Positions 8,190 through 16,069 are shown, counted from the stretch's first letter. The stretch is DNA of 28,744 nucleotides from TMED23 sp964643045 (GCA_964643045.1 CAZXSC010000024.1:1-28744), one strand, 5' to 3'. Made by a program: numbers and translations. The notes: generated by a model not told the origin, from the letters alone.

Positions 8190-8669
8190 ATGGCTGAAAT
8201 GGACTTAGATAAACCGCCGAGTTATCGTGGTCTAGCACATATTGCGCTCGTTGTGACTGATCCAGAAAAGTCAGCGGATTGGTACGAAGATGTTTTAGGC
8301 TTAAAGTGCGTCGTTCGTGCATCAACAGGTTGTTTTATGTCCTTCGCAGGGAACCACCATGATATTGCGTTAATTAAAGCACGAGCAAAACATGTGCCCT
8401 GGTCAGTTGGTCTTCATCACCTTTCTATGATGATTGAAGGTGGCACCGAAGAACTAAAAAGGCTCCATTCGCGCCTATTAAGCAAAGGCGTTCAAATTGA
8501 CAGGGTTGTAGATCACGCCGTCGGTTGGGGGGTATATTTTTATGATCCGGATGGTAATCGCCTCGAATTCTTTTATGAACGCCCTGATGTAACTCAGGAA
8601 GGTGGACAGAAAATTTTTCGCGACGCCGACGCTCCCTCAAAATCCATTGATATCACAGAATTGGGATAA
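8190..8669 (+). CDS. VOC-superfamily protein (single glyoxalase/extradiol-dioxygenase-like domain)
   Basis: A 159-residue metal-binding VOC protein. The start is set at the ATG at 8190 because GGAAGG (8177-8182) lies seven bases upstream; an earlier in-frame ATG at 8160 adds ten residues without a clear ribosome site. Likely metal ligands are His17 in RGLAHIALVV, His77 in GLHHLSMMI and Glu126 in DGNRLEFFYE, the normal H-H-E layout of two beta-alpha-beta-beta-beta units. It could be a lyase, isomerase or small ring-cleavage-type dioxygenase; as a single VOC domain it would need to dimerise. Its place after the HpaB-type monooxygenase fits processing of a hydroxylated product, which is inference. 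Confidence 0.85.
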   Translation: MAEMDLDKPPSYRGLAHIALVVTDPEKSADWYEDVLGLKCVVRASTGCFMSFAGNHHDIALIKARAKHVPWSVGLHHLSMMIEGGTEELKRLHSRLLSKGVQIDRVVDHAVGWGVYFYDPDGNRLEFFYERPDVTQEGGQKIFRDADAPSKSIDITELG

Positions 8670-8727
8670 TTTATAAGAGCAAATATTCATTGCTAATTAT
8701 AAGTGATTGATGATTTAACAATGTGCC

Positions 8728-9507
8728 ATGATGTTTGAGTTATTGTTTCTTTTTCTCGCTGGTTTTTTTGGAGGTACGCTTAATTCGATTGCTGGTGGCG
8801 GTACTTTTATTACATTCCCGGCTCTTTTATTTGTTGGCGTACCGCCAGTTATGGCGAATGCCACAAATACATTTGCTTCTTGTCCCGGTTACCTCAGTGG
8901 GATGTACGCGTTTCGCAACGATCTAAAATCACATACAAAATCAATATACAAATTTTTAGTTTGTGGTTTTATTGGCGGCATTTCAGGAGCTTGGCTGCTT
9001 CTTCAAACACCCGAAAGAATATTTATCGAAATAATTCCATGGTTAATGCTATTTGCTACTCTTATCTTCGTTTTTGGTAAAAACCTAAATCAGGTCTTCC
9101 GTAACTTAGGCGAAAAGAATAAACACATTTCGTTCGTCGGCAAAATTGGAACGCCTGCTTTATTAATCCTGATTTGTTTTTATGGTGGTTTTTTCAACGC
9201 CGGTTTTGGTATCATCGCTTTAAGTTACCTGGCACTTTCCGGTTACACGAATATCAGTGCCATGAATGGATTGAAACTTCTCATCTCATTCTGTGCATCC
9301 ATCGTTGCCATAGCTTTATTCGCCTATAATGACTCAATTGCATGGATCCAGGGCATAACAGTTTTAATAGGGACAATGACAGGGGGTTACCTTGCAGCAC
9401 GGATTTCCCGGTACTTGCCACAAAATTATGTGAGGATTTTTATAATAATAGTTAGCTGTTCGATCACCGTATATTTTTTCTATGATCTCTATGATTTTTC
9501 CATCTAG
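8728..9507 (+). CDS. TauE/SafE-family membrane transporter
   Basis: A 259-residue inner-membrane protein with about eight hydrophobic segments. It has the internal duplication of the TauE/SafE (sulfite/organosulfur exporter) family: the first half opens with AGFFGGTLNSIAGGGTFITF and the second with FYGGFFNAGFGIIALSYLAL. Members export or import small anions such as sulfite, sulfoacetate or other organic acids. The start is uncertain because ATG codons occur at 8728 and 8731 and no strong ribosome site is visible. It ends the plus-strand cluster, 39 bases from the convergent DUF3326 gene, with no obvious terminator hairpin between. The cargo may be a product or substrate of the catabolic cluster. 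Confidence 0.88.
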   Translation: MMFELLFLFLAGFFGGTLNSIAGGGTFITFPALLFVGVPPVMANATNTFASCPGYLSGMYAFRNDLKSHTKSIYKFLVCGFIGGISGAWLLLQTPERIFIEIIPWLMLFATLIFVFGKNLNQVFRNLGEKNKHISFVGKIGTPALLILICFYGGFFNAGFGIIALSYLALSGYTNISAMNGLKLLISFCASIVAIALFAYNDSIAWIQGITVLIGTMTGGYLAARISRYLPQNYVRIFIIIVSCSITVYFFYDLYDFSI

Positions 9508-9546
9508 ATATCGTTACTGTTTAGCGATTCAATAACCTTGTGGGAA

Positions 9547-10866
9547 CTAGAGATGAACCTTTTCAATCTGGGTTGCCGACAATGGCCGCCGCAATGAATC
9601 CGGCTTGATGCCGGCTTTTAATGCACTGATTACACCAATGGCTTCCCAATAATTCTCCACAATATTTAATTGACCCGGCTTCCAAGGAAGTTGTTCCAAA
9701 TCATTCTGCATCACATTATTATTCTCACGCACAGCGATTACAGGTATACCCTGTTCGAGAGCCGCAAATGTGGGAAGTCCCAGGCACTTATCAGGAATAA
9801 CCAAACAGGATATATCCGAGGCAGTAACTAGACCCATTTCGCTCATGACCGCAGGATCCGTTACAATACGGGGACTGCGATGCAGGCCTTTCAACATACA
9901 CTGAACAAATGTCAAGGAAACAGCTTCCGCCGCAAGTCGCGGCTCAACCAATCCAAGATCAAAATCAGCAACTTTTTGGCTTTCCAGCATGGGCGAATGA
10001 GCGGCTGGGACTTCATATAACAGGGACACCGCATGCGTTAACATGGCTTCAACACCACCCCAAGGGTTAATCATTGCTCCATCGCGATGGAAATATTCTT
10101 CGTGATATTGGTCATCAACATCTATAACCGATGCAATAGCGATTGCATCGAAATTTTCTTTGTTCTCATCTATGACATTTCGGAGACGTTCAAATCCATC
10201 AATACACCCCACCGCTCTTCCCGACTTCGCGAATTCGGCTTTCATTGTAAGAGGAGGGGAAAGTTTCACGACTTTCGGACAATCTAATCCATATGTTGCG
10301 CGGCCAGCACTTACAGCATTAATAGTGTCATTCGCAAACATTTCGATCTCGTGATCATCAATAATTACGAGCACCCGATTAGAACGCACCGGCTGCAAGC
10401 CAGCCGTTCCCATCAAAAGTCTATCGATAGCACTCCCCTCTACATAAAACGCATTCGAAGGCATTTCATTGATATCAGAGGCATTAACGACGTTTGGATG
10501 TGTAATAATGTGATCACAAATCTCCGCGAGCGCCTTTACTACCGGCGTTGCGTCACCCGCGTGACCACCAATCTCCGCTCCGATACCAGTAGGCACGATA
10601 AAAGCAGCGTTGAAGGAACTTGCGCGTTCTATCTTTCGTTCAGCAAACTCAAATATGGAACCGGTGTTCTTAATTGTTTCTTTATCCAGGCCACCAAGTA
10701 CAGCAACCTCGCACTGGTATTGGGTGTCATTCATTTCGGTAATAGAAAATCGGATCGGGATTTCATCGTCCCTTAAGTTTGATAAAACAACTTCCCGGAA
10801 ATATCCGAAGATGCCTTGATCACGGGGTGAAAATGGGATTACAATCTGTTTTTCTATGAGGTCCAT
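9547..10866 (-). CDS. DUF3326-family protein
   Basis: A 439-residue soluble protein of unknown function. The segment IVPTGIGAEIGGHAGDATP (about residue 91-109), followed by CDHIITHPNVVNASDIN, matches what I recall of DUF3326, best known from cyanobacteria. Other notable segments are the Asp-rich VIIDDHEIEMF and the NPWGGVEAMLTHAV run. The glycine-rich stretches hint at nucleotide or phosphate binding, but no standard motif is present. The ATG at 10866 is chosen; a TTG two codons earlier is possible. It begins ten bases after the stop of the decarboxylase-like gene, so the two are probably co-transcribed and functionally linked. Confidence 0.75.
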   Translation of the reverse strand: MDLIEKQIVIPFSPRDQGIFGYFREVVLSNLRDDEIPIRFSITEMNDTQYQCEVAVLGGLDKETIKNTGSIFEFAERKIERASSFNAAFIVPTGIGAEIGGHAGDATPVVKALAEICDHIITHPNVVNASDINEMPSNAFYVEGSAIDRLLMGTAGLQPVRSNRVLVIIDDHEIEMFANDTINAVSAGRATYGLDCPKVVKLSPPLTMKAEFAKSGRAVGCIDGFERLRNVIDENKENFDAIAIASVIDVDDQYHEEYFHRDGAMINPWGGVEAMLTHAVSLLYEVPAAHSPMLESQKVADFDLGLVEPRLAAEAVSLTFVQCMLKGLHRSPRIVTDPAVMSEMGLVTASDISCLVIPDKCLGLPTFAALEQGIPVIAVRENNNVMQNDLEQLPWKPGQLNIVENYWEAIGVISALKAGIKPDSLRRPLSATQIEKVHL

Positions 10867-10876
10867 TGGCAATCAC

Positions 10877-11275
10877 TTAAACTCTATCAATAAACCGGGC
10901 GGTATGGTCGCCCGCGCGAAACCAATCCACTGAAAAATCTTCTGCGATCTTCGGGTCATATGCCTTACATGAAAAAATATTTATGTATACAGCTTTTAGT
11001 TGATCCAGCGTATGAATAACGATCGAACTGGTTAAAATAAACTGTACTGCGGATGTCCCCTGGGTATGAGGCGACGTCTGTCTCTCTTCTTCGGGCACAT
11101 CAACATCATCCCAGAAATACAATTCTTCACGTTTCATATCAATAAGGTCACACAAACGTTCAAAATATTGCTGAATACTTTCACGGGTAAACTTGGATGC
11201 GTCGCAACCGTGGAGATCCAAAATAAGCTCAATACCATATTTGTTATCGAACGTACCGTCGGCTTGATCAGACAT
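10877..11275 (-). CDS. S-adenosylmethionine decarboxylase family protein, divergent (pyruvoyl-type)
   Basis: A 132-residue relative of the small prokaryotic AdoMet decarboxylases (SpeH type), which cut themselves to make a pyruvoyl cofactor. LILDLHGCD near residue 17 and YINIFSCKAYDP near 97 match the family. The catalytic set aligns at exact spacing with Thermotoga SpeH: Ser75, Ser83, His88 and Cys103 for Ser55, Ser63, His68 and Cys83. Glu before the processed serine is Thr82, and the usual HTWPE reads HTLDQ. This suggests working self-processing but a changed substrate; some family members are known to be ornithine or arginine decarboxylases. Start ATG 11275 has GTGGGA upstream; ATG 11293 is the alternative. 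It sits between the ligase and DUF3326 genes. Confidence 0.78.
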   Translation of the reverse strand: MSDQADGTFDNKYGIELILDLHGCDASKFTRESIQQYFERLCDLIDMKREELYFWDDVDVPEEERQTSPHTQGTSAVQFILTSSIVIHTLDQLKAVYINIFSCKAYDPKIAEDFSVDWFRAGDHTARFIDRV

Positions 11276-11417
11276 TTTATTCCCACTAATCATCAGACAT
11301 CAATCACACATACTTTGCCATAATAAATCATCTTCTACTTTTCAATCCAATAACCACTCAGAAAAATCGTGAGAATAAATCAAAATTATTATATTTCTGT
11401 TGCAGGTTTCTGTAATT

Positions 11418-11441
11418 AAATATACCAAAAAGGGTATATTT
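11418..11441. terminator. AT-rich hairpin between ligase and decarboxylase genes
   Basis: A perfect nine-base inverted repeat, AAATATACC and GGTATATTT with a six-base loop, lies 15 bases beyond the stop of the ligase gene on the minus strand. On that strand it has no following T tract, so it is not a classic terminator; on the plus strand GTTTTT follows. It sits inside a 180-base gap that is otherwise gene-free and precedes the decarboxylase-like gene. It might be a weak terminator, a processing site or an operator for an internal promoter. No convincing -35/-10 pair was found. Confidence 0.3.
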
Positions 11442-11455
11442 GTTTTTAAATATGT

Positions 11456-12622
11456 TTAGCCTAATATCACATGGGGAATAACCCTGGCGTCCTTGCTAGT
11501 GACCAGCGTATTGTCTTCCCGTATGCATAGTCCAACTGCCTTACTGGCGACCATCCAGCAGCCGATTAACGGATACTTGCCCTCAATATCAGGAAGGGGT
11601 TCAAAGGCCTGAACTATATGGGGTTCTTCGCCGTAAGGTCCTTCGCTCTGAATTAAAGTCTTTCCATTCTGAGCGATTTCAACATTCGCTCCCTGCCGTG
11701 AAATTAAAGGTTTCCGCACATAATCGCCGCTATCAACAAGCGTCTTAACCGCAGAATCATCCTCGAAGAATGACGGTAACAAATTAGGGTGTCCCTCAAA
11801 CATACCCCAAAGCAAAGGCAAAAGACCCTTATTGGAAAGAATAGATTTCCATGGCGGCTCAACGAACAACACACCAGAGGTCGGTATATGGCTCCCAAAT
11901 TCTTCTCTCATAAGCCATTCCCAAGGATAAAGTTTGACCAGCGTGGTTATATTACGGCTATCCAGATCCGTAAAACGTCCCAGATCATCCACACCGATAT
12001 CTCCCATATCCAGGGAGCAACATTCCAGCCCGGCTTCCCGCGCACATTCTGCTATATAATCAAGTGTCCCTTTATCATCTTCAATTTCCTGATTGCAGGC
12101 AAAATGGGACAAACCGTCTATACCCATATTTGAAAATGCCTCTACGATACTCTCATGGACGTCATTTAGTTGATCGCAATCTTGAGACACGAGACCATTA
12201 TTTGAAGCATGCTCTAACCACTCCCACTGAAATACGGCCGTCTCATAGAGTGTCGTTGGTGTATCTGCATTATACTCCAGTAGTTTTGCGGGGCCATTGC
12301 CGCCGTAAGAAAAATCCATCCTCCCCAGTAGGTTTTTCTCATTGTTACGCCAACTCTGGGCTATATAATCCCAGAAAGCTTCTGGTATACCCAGGCGACT
12401 TAATACAGATTCGTTGCCAATAGCACGGTCAACAACCTGAAAACACAGACCCTCAATCTCTTCAGCCACACTCTCTATGTCTTCTTCTATCTGCCTTAAA
12501 GTGAATTGGTAGTAAGCACTTTCATCCCAACCACTAATACCGTGGCCAGCGGTATATTCGAGACCGTGTTCCTTTGCGGCAAGTTCTAGATTAACTCGTT
12601 GAATTGCTGGAATGCGCTGCAT
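11456..12622 (-). CDS. Glutathionylspermidine-synthase-like ATP-grasp ligase (YgiC/YjfC type)
   Basis: A 388-residue amidoligase, the length of E. coli YgiC and YjfC. It corresponds to the synthetase domain only; the N-terminal amidase half of bifunctional glutathionylspermidine synthetase is absent. Family landmarks are GRMDFSYGGNGPAKLLEYN with the following DTPTTLYETAVFQWEW (about 116-150), LVKLYPWEWLMREEFG, the ATP-grasp lysine strand YVRKPLISRQGANVEI, and the terminal VIPHVILG. Members join a carboxylate to an amine, classically glutathione to spermidine, using ATP. The ATG follows an AGGA site. Upstream lie DUF1190 and DUF350 genes, the same partners as in enterobacterial yjf/ygi loci, which supports a shared envelope-related role. 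True substrates are unproven. Confidence 0.9.
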   Translation of the reverse strand: MQRIPAIQRVNLELAAKEHGLEYTAGHGISGWDESAYYQFTLRQIEEDIESVAEEIEGLCFQVVDRAIGNESVLSRLGIPEAFWDYIAQSWRNNEKNLLGRMDFSYGGNGPAKLLEYNADTPTTLYETAVFQWEWLEHASNNGLVSQDCDQLNDVHESIVEAFSNMGIDGLSHFACNQEIEDDKGTLDYIAECAREAGLECCSLDMGDIGVDDLGRFTDLDSRNITTLVKLYPWEWLMREEFGSHIPTSGVLFVEPPWKSILSNKGLLPLLWGMFEGHPNLLPSFFEDDSAVKTLVDSGDYVRKPLISRQGANVEIAQNGKTLIQSEGPYGEEPHIVQAFEPLPDIEGKYPLIGCWMVASKAVGLCIREDNTLVTSKDARVIPHVILG

Positions 12623-12656
12623 GGGATATTCCTGATCTATGATAGATCACGTCGAA

Positions 12657-13199
12657 CTAAGTTGCAGCAGATCCAAATCTACGCCCGGAACGGCCAAATC
12701 CACCGCGTGAAATCGTACTGTTTTTAAATGTCGGCCGGCTCGTGGCAGATCGAGCGACATTGGTTCGTCCGGTCGTCGATCCTACACTTCTGTTATCCGC
12801 TGTACGAAACGTACCGGGATTTTTTGCAGATCGATAAAGAGGTTGAGAAAACATCGATCGTCGCCCTCCTATCATAGAGCCCATCATATAACCCATCATC
12901 ATAGGCATAAACACGGACCCGCCACTTGACGTTCTATAGGGCGCCGGCTCACATTTGCCTTCACCAAAGTCTGCCTGGCAGTCTGCCTTGGATGCATATT
13001 TCGGCGCCACAGATGTGTGCTGGGCACGTGCTTCCTTGAAACTCGTCTCACACTCACTGGAGCGCATCATCGGATCTTTTTTACATTGCTCCAAACTTTT
13101 GAATACCGATGCATCTACTTTTGGCTCATCGCAAGCCGTCAAACTTATCAAACTCGCGCTGACCATTAATGATATAGAAACTGAACTTCGAACCTTCAT
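12657..13199 (-). CDS. DUF1190 (YgiB/YjfM-like) lipoprotein
   Basis: A 180-residue predicted lipoprotein. The N-terminus is a signal peptide ending in lipobox LTAC with Cys23 as the lipidated residue. Residues 40-90 carry four further cysteines in the pattern CKKDP, CETSF, CQADF, CEPAP, recognisable from the DUF1190 family. After a short hydrophobic MPMMMGYMMGSMIGG stretch, the C-terminal 70 residues are rich in Gly, Ser, Thr and Arg and are probably disordered. In E. coli, DUF1190 proteins are encoded beside YgiC/YjfC ligases, as here, where the ligase gene starts 34 bases downstream. The disordered tail could be a partner or a modified substrate of the ligase; this is inference. A GGAAG ribosome site precedes the ATG. 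Confidence 0.87.
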   Translation of the reverse strand: MKVRSSVSISLMVSASLISLTACDEPKVDASVFKSLEQCKKDPMMRSSECETSFKEARAQHTSVAPKYASKADCQADFGEGKCEPAPYRTSSGGSVFMPMMMGYMMGSMIGGRRSMFSQPLYRSAKNPGTFRTADNRSVGSTTGRTNVARSATSRPTFKNSTISRGGFGRSGRRFGSAAT

Positions 13200-13268
13200 T
13201 TTACTTTCTTCCAGCGAAACTATGTTTTTAAAGAAAATTGGGATAAACAGTAAATAGTCATCTTTTAA

Positions 13269-13679
13269 TCAGTTCACCATGGACGCCGCATTTAGAAGGC
13301 CGCCAGCAAGTGATGCTGCTCCAAGCCACACACCGCTTGCCATTTCGCCATTTTCTATTCGTTTTGAAATCCCGGGTATTGGCAAACAAACAAGATAAAA
13401 TATGATAATCTGTATCACGAGCGCAATTACGCCCCAGATTGCACAATCAATTACCGATACAGAATTGGCAATCGCACTTGCCAAAGGCAGGCAGAAACCA
13501 ATGAGACTACCAGAAAACGCCAGAGCAGCAGCCATATTGTTTTCACGGATTAGTTTTATTTCGGGATGCGGCGTAACCCATATATAAACAACAACATAAA
13601 ATAAGGTCAGGACCACAGCAGTCCCTATATAGGTAAGAAACCACGGTATCTCGTTAAGTGAGGCGTCTACAAATTCCAA
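13269..13679 (-). CDS. DUF350 (YjfL-like) four-helix membrane protein
   Basis: A 136-residue inner-membrane protein with four predicted helices (about 12-35, 46-68, 76-98 and 112-133) arranged as two repeats, as in DUF350. The charged loop PHPEIKLIRENNMAAALAFSG after helix 1 and IENGEMASGVWLGAASLAGG after helix 3 are the duplicated family signature. The start is a TTG at 13679, with AGGAG ten bases upstream; no ATG gives the full first helix. The gene heads a minus-strand cluster with DUF1190 (70 bases on) and the ATP-grasp ligase, an order also seen for E. coli yjfL-yjfM-yjfC. Its function in the family is unknown. Confidence 0.86.
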   Translation of the reverse strand: MEFVDASLNEIPWFLTYIGTAVVLTLFYVVVYIWVTPHPEIKLIRENNMAAALAFSGSLIGFCLPLASAIANSVSVIDCAIWGVIALVIQIIIFYLVCLPIPGISKRIENGEMASGVWLGAASLAGGLLNAASMVN

Positions 13680-13793
13680 CGGTCTTTATCTCCTGGATGA
13701 CTTCCCAATCCACATAGGTTAACACAAAGGTTTAGCCATCGAAAGCAAATTTCTGTTCGTTAAATTATTTATAACGGCGGACAAGACCTCTCG

Positions 13794-13819
13794 TAAATGT
13801 ATCTATTAAATGTATCTAT
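13794..13819. repeat. Tandem 13-bp direct repeat upstream of the DUF350 gene
   Basis: TAAATGTATCTAT occurs twice head to tail with no mismatch, at 13794-13806 and 13807-13819. It lies in the 152-base gap between the end of the extradiol-like VOC gene and the DUF350 gene, about 115 bases upstream of the DUF350 start. The two copies are offset by 13 bases, a little over one helical turn, so a paired protein-binding site is possible. A replication-slippage product in AT-rich DNA would look the same. No -35/-10 pair could be placed with confidence. Confidence 0.45.
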
Positions 13820-13831
13820 GATAAAAATTTT

Positions 13832-14761
13832 TTATTTTTCGCGGCTTGAGGCAGTAGGCGCTTTAAAGTTTTCACCGGCATTAAAAGTCCATTCAGAAAA
13901 ACTATCGGGACCTACTTCAAATTCACGGATTTTCCATTTTTCTGTCACAATATCTTCATCGGCACAATATTCAAAAGCCCCTCCCATTGGACTTGAAATA
14001 TACCAAAAACAGGCTGAAGAAATGTAATGACGGCCAGGACCAACTGCTGTTTCCCACCCTTTTTTATTCAGATACTGCCCCCCACCAATTACCTCGTGGA
14101 TGTCTTGCACTTTAAATGCAAGGTGATTGAATTTTGCTTTTTTACTCTCGATGTTCATTACAAATAAATTGTGATGATTACCTCGCATGGCGGCTCGTAA
14201 AAAAACACCACGGCCGGGATAGCGATCCGTCGGAACAAAACCAATGCGTCCGTAAAAATCTTCGATAACCTTGCAGTCTGGCACACCAAAGACAATATGA
14301 CTGATCATCTGGGGGTAAGCGCGCTCATAAAATGTTGCAGTCTTGTCAACACGCACGTTGTTACCCGGCACATTAAACGTTAATGATTTTGGTTTTAATT
14401 TTTTACGCTGGGAGAGGCGAAAGCCAATACCAAGACCCATATCATCAACCGTTCTCAAAGAACCATCTTTCATAGCCTTGACGGAACGATCTTTTGAAAG
14501 CTCCTCAGCAATCTCTTTCAATTCTCTCTTTTTCTCAACACCCCAGATTACTTCTCTCACCGTTGATCCGCCCTCAATAGGACCAGGCAAGTTTTTATTC
14601 TTGTAATCACGAAACTTAACTTCTGTACCATCGACGCAGATATAGTCCGCCCCATATTGACCCGATTTAATTTTTTTTAACCCCCATTGATCCAAAAACT
14701 GCGTCGCTTTGGTCCGGTTTCTCACCCCAAACGTGACTGCATCAATTCCATTGATACTCAT
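13832..14761 (-). CDS. Two-domain VOC protein resembling type I extradiol dioxygenases
   Basis: A 309-residue protein with two VOC domains, the length of BphC-type enzymes that cleave catechols next to the hydroxyls. The C-terminal domain holds the expected Fe(II) ligands: His155 in MISHIVFGV, His213 in FNHLAFKVQ and Glu264 in GGAFEYCAD. The stretch RHYISSACFWYISSPMGG with His245 and Tyr254 closely follows the extradiol signature, differing at two positions of the strict pattern (Trp before Tyr, Ser before Pro). The N-terminal domain is degenerate, as is usual. AGGAG precedes the ATG. It is the last gene of the importer operon, nine bases after the NTF2-like gene, which suggests ring cleavage of an imported catechol-like compound. 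Confidence 0.82.
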   Translation of the reverse strand: MSINGIDAVTFGVRNRTKATQFLDQWGLKKIKSGQYGADYICVDGTEVKFRDYKNKNLPGPIEGGSTVREVIWGVEKKRELKEIAEELSKDRSVKAMKDGSLRTVDDMGLGIGFRLSQRKKLKPKSLTFNVPGNNVRVDKTATFYERAYPQMISHIVFGVPDCKVIEDFYGRIGFVPTDRYPGRGVFLRAAMRGNHHNLFVMNIESKKAKFNHLAFKVQDIHEVIGGGQYLNKKGWETAVGPGRHYISSACFWYISSPMGGAFEYCADEDIVTEKWKIREFEVGPDSFSEWTFNAGENFKAPTASSREK

Positions 14762-14770
14762 TTGTAACTC

Positions 14771-15190
14771 CTATTTGGCCTTTCGAAAAATGATCCTTGC
14801 TTCCCTGCTCTTAATTCTCCACCCTCCATTTGTTTTGACAAATTCCTCATGATATTCGCCGACCACAAACGGACCTTCAAGTGGGTAAGGTGTCTTCTCC
14901 TCGCCATTATAAAGATAAAGTGTATAGTATGAGATGCCCTTTGCGGAAACTTCGCTGATGTCACTGAACTCAATGTCTGTGACAAAATGCCGGGTTTTGT
15001 TTGGAGGCATGGTTCCAACCCACTCTATAAAATCAGCTACCGTCAATTCTTCGCCAAGACGAGTATAAGTGCCGTCAGCCGTCATGAGTTCCGGCAAATC
15101 TTTATAACGCCGTTCATCTTGCAATCGGCCATACCGAAGCGACAACGCCCGGCATTCATCTTTAATAATTAATATTTCCTGTGCGTTCAT
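14771..15190 (-). CDS. NTF2-like (SnoaL/ring-hydroxylating beta-subunit fold) protein
   Basis: A 139-residue small soluble protein. The opening helix ECRALSLRYGRLQDERRYKD, the ADGTYTRLG strand, KTRHFVTDIEF, and the final strand WRIKSREARIIFRKA have the pattern of the NTF2/SnoaL cone fold. Such proteins act as isomerases, cyclases, dehydratases or non-catalytic subunits. The residues of a specific enzyme cannot be read out with confidence. The ATG has an AAGGAAG site. It lies between the DppC-like permease (15 bases) and the extradiol-like VOC gene (nine bases), so it is part of the same transcript and probably handles the same compound. Confidence 0.75.
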   Translation of the reverse strand: MNAQEILIIKDECRALSLRYGRLQDERRYKDLPELMTADGTYTRLGEELTVADFIEWVGTMPPNKTRHFVTDIEFSDISEVSAKGISYYTLYLYNGEEKTPYPLEGPFVVGEYHEEFVKTNGGWRIKSREARIIFRKAK

Positions 15191-15205
15191 AATTCTTCCT
15201 TTCTA

Positions 15206-16069
15206 TTAAAGCGCGCCTTGGCGAGCCAGAAATTTTTTGCGCAAGTAATCCCCAATTAAATTTAGCGACAATACCGTCAAAAATAGAAACAATGCCGGTA
15301 AAAAAGTAATGTGCGGATCTGTATTGATATCTGAAAATCCTTGGGCAATCATACTGCCCAATGTCGGCGTGGGTGGCGGAATTCCAACCCCCAGGAATGC
15401 CAGAGATCCTTCAATCATGATGACAATCGACATAAAGGATAATATATAAGCCAATTGGGGTAGTATAATATTGGGCAGGATTTCCAGCAATAAAATACGC
15501 AGATCGGAAGCACCTTGAGCCCGCGCTGCCAACACAAATTCACGCTTGGCGAAAACTAATGTGGAGGCTCGTGCAATTCGGGTATTTGCCGGTATGGACG
15601 TTATTGAGAGTACAATAATTAAGTTGGCCATAGTGGCACCGGCAAAAAATAAAATGCACATGGCCAGAACAATATTAGGGAAAGCAAGAATGATATCGAT
15701 TAAGGCAACAACCAAGGATTCAAACTTTCCCCGATAATAACCGGCGATCATACCAAAAAAGAGCCCGATGATCATACCAATGACCGGGGCAAAAAAGCCA
15801 ACCGTCAACGAAATTCTAGCACCATAAATCACCCGCGAAAAAATATCCCGTCCTAGAACGTCTGTGCCCAGAAAAAATTCCGGGCTGGGACGCACCTTCA
15901 ATGCTGTGAAATCACTCTCGGTCGGACCACGGAATGGGAGGAAATCAGCGAAGGCAACGGTAAACAACAATAAAAACATCCAGATAGCTGGCAGCCATAA
16001 TGCAAGGTTAATATTGCCCAGGGCACGGCTGTATCCACTTGGCAAGGCTTGTGCGGGTATCTCACTCAT
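15206..16069 (-). CDS. ABC transporter permease, DppC/OppC type
   Basis: A 287-residue inner-membrane permease of a peptide/nickel-type importer. It has an N-terminal membrane segment, the OppC_N-like stretch PSPEFFLGTDVLGRDIFSRV, and about five further helices. The cytoplasmic EAA loop that contacts the ATPase is at REFVLAARAQGASDLRILL. The C-terminal GVGIPPPTPTLGSMIAQG is a hallmark of this subunit. Its start overlaps the stop of the DppB-type gene by four bases (ATGA), implying coupled synthesis of the two halves of the pore. No DppD/DppF ATPase follows; the next genes are metabolic. The cargo is unknown, and family-5 importers carry more than peptides. Confidence 0.93.
   Translation of the reverse strand: MSEIPAQALPSGYSRALGNINLALWLPAIWMFLLLFTVAFADFLPFRGPTESDFTALKVRPSPEFFLGTDVLGRDIFSRVIYGARISLTVGFFAPVIGMIIGLFFGMIAGYYRGKFESLVVALIDIILAFPNIVLAMCILFFAGATMANLIIVLSITSIPANTRIARASTLVFAKREFVLAARAQGASDLRILLLEILPNIILPQLAYILSFMSIVIMIEGSLAFLGVGIPPPTPTLGSMIAQGFSDINTDPHITFLPALFLFLTVLSLNLIGDYLRKKFLARQGAL

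Noticed and set aside
10351..10776. A 141-codon plus-strand frame inside the DUF3326 gene
   Set aside because: No recognisable protein pattern, and it is fully contained in a supported gene on the other strand.
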